DNA from: DSVZ01 sp037439785
GTDB lineage: Bacteria; Verrucomicrobiota; Verrucomicrobiia; Limisphaerales; J093
Assembly: GCA_037439785.1 (NCBI GenBank)
Contig: JBBIVJ010000010.1
Coordinates: forward strand, 1 to 64,000
Reading direction: 5' to 3'
Length of the DNA: 64,000 bases
Position 1 is the first letter of the stretch; every line of letters starts with the position of its first letter. The translations under genes were made by a program, and so were the position numbers. The notes below the pieces were generated by a model that was not told the DNA's origin, did no database searches, and saw only the letters and a program-made list of their open reading frames with translations. This document shows, piece after piece, positions 63,849 through 64,000 of the stretch.

Positions 63849-64000
63849 GGCTGGGAACGATTCGGAGATTCGCCCGGAGGCTGCGCCTCATGCCGGCGGC
63901 CGGCAAGCGCGGATTCCGGCGGCGCGGGCGGGCCCAGGACCTCCTCGAGCCAGGCGTAGGCGCGGGAGCGGACCTCCGGCGGGAAGGTGTGGCCGGCGGC
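63845..64000 (-). CDS. C-terminal tail of an alpha/beta-hydrolase-like protein, cut by the right edge
   Basis: 51 codons plus TGA on the minus strand. The visible part reads GHTFPPEVRSRAYAWLEEVLG, which resembles the final His segment of dienelactone-hydrolase/acetyl-esterase-type enzymes, followed by a disordered Pro-rich tail. The stop overlaps the ATG of the PIG-L gene. Identity rests only on this short tail. Confidence 0.4.
   Translation of the reverse strand, partial: AAGHTFPPEVRSRAYAWLEEVLGPPAPPESALAGRRHEAQPPGESPNRSQP

Overview
The window is 64 kb of GC-rich chromosome. Its gene content suggests a Gram-negative member of Verrucomicrobiota, possibly a Limisphaera/Pedosphaera-like lineage. 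The clues are several Tat-exported Gfo/Idh/MocA oxidoreductases with DUF1080 and ThuA-like proteins, an H-X9-DG prepilin, lipid A and Kdo genes, and a MauE-like cluster. This placement is inference; no rRNA or tRNA gene was found to confirm it.

Layout: 0-10 kb holds a cut-off SNF2 helicase, a phosphomannose-isomerase-like cupin, a zinc-ribbon protein, a DUF4914 P-loop protein, a sirtuin, an exported oxidoreductase and a ferredoxin-NADP reductase. 10-16.6 kb has argC, an NtrC-type regulator with GAFTDA in place of GAFTGA, and a coupled ubiD / nucleotidyltransferase / 58-residue ORF set, followed by an MBL-fold protein. At 16.6-16.8 kb there is a candidate structured RNA on the + strand ending in a strong terminator. 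16.9-23.4 kb is a complete F1Fo ATP synthase operon (atpBEFHAGDC, minus strand). 23.4-25.1 kb is gene-poor and carries a 181-bp copy of the 3' end of a prepilin gene located 4.4 kb away. 25.1-27.5 kb is a low-GC island with an unknown membrane-anchored protein, a broken Cys-rich secreted protein and a MauE-like redox membrane protein; it runs into the prepilin gene. 28.6-32.1 kb is a xylan locus: a tandem-domain esterase with an in-frame stop, then a GH10 xylanase. 32-46 kb has hypB, a Ski2-like helicase, two GT-C-type membrane glycosyltransferases, a macrodomain protein, DUF1015, an NtrC regulator, lysC and an alpha/beta hydrolase. 46.7-57.4 kb holds two sugar-processing groups (Gfo/Idh/MocA, DUF1080, GH43, ThuA-like) around a lipid A pair (gnnA-like and lpxB). 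57.4-64 kb has a large SNF2 helicase, waaA, a pseudouridine synthase, a PIG-L deacetylase and the tail of a hydrolase.

Functional themes: proton-driven ATP synthesis, an outer membrane with lipid A/Kdo (gnnA-like, lpxB, waaA), and plant-polysaccharide use (GH10, tandem esterase, GH43). There also appears to be exported oxidative sugar chemistry, in which Tat-exported dehydrogenases could feed a DUF1080 3-keto-glycoside hydrolase. The most unusual material lies between 23.8 and 28.4 kb (repeat-flanked low-GC island) and at 16.63-16.80 kb (candidate RNA).
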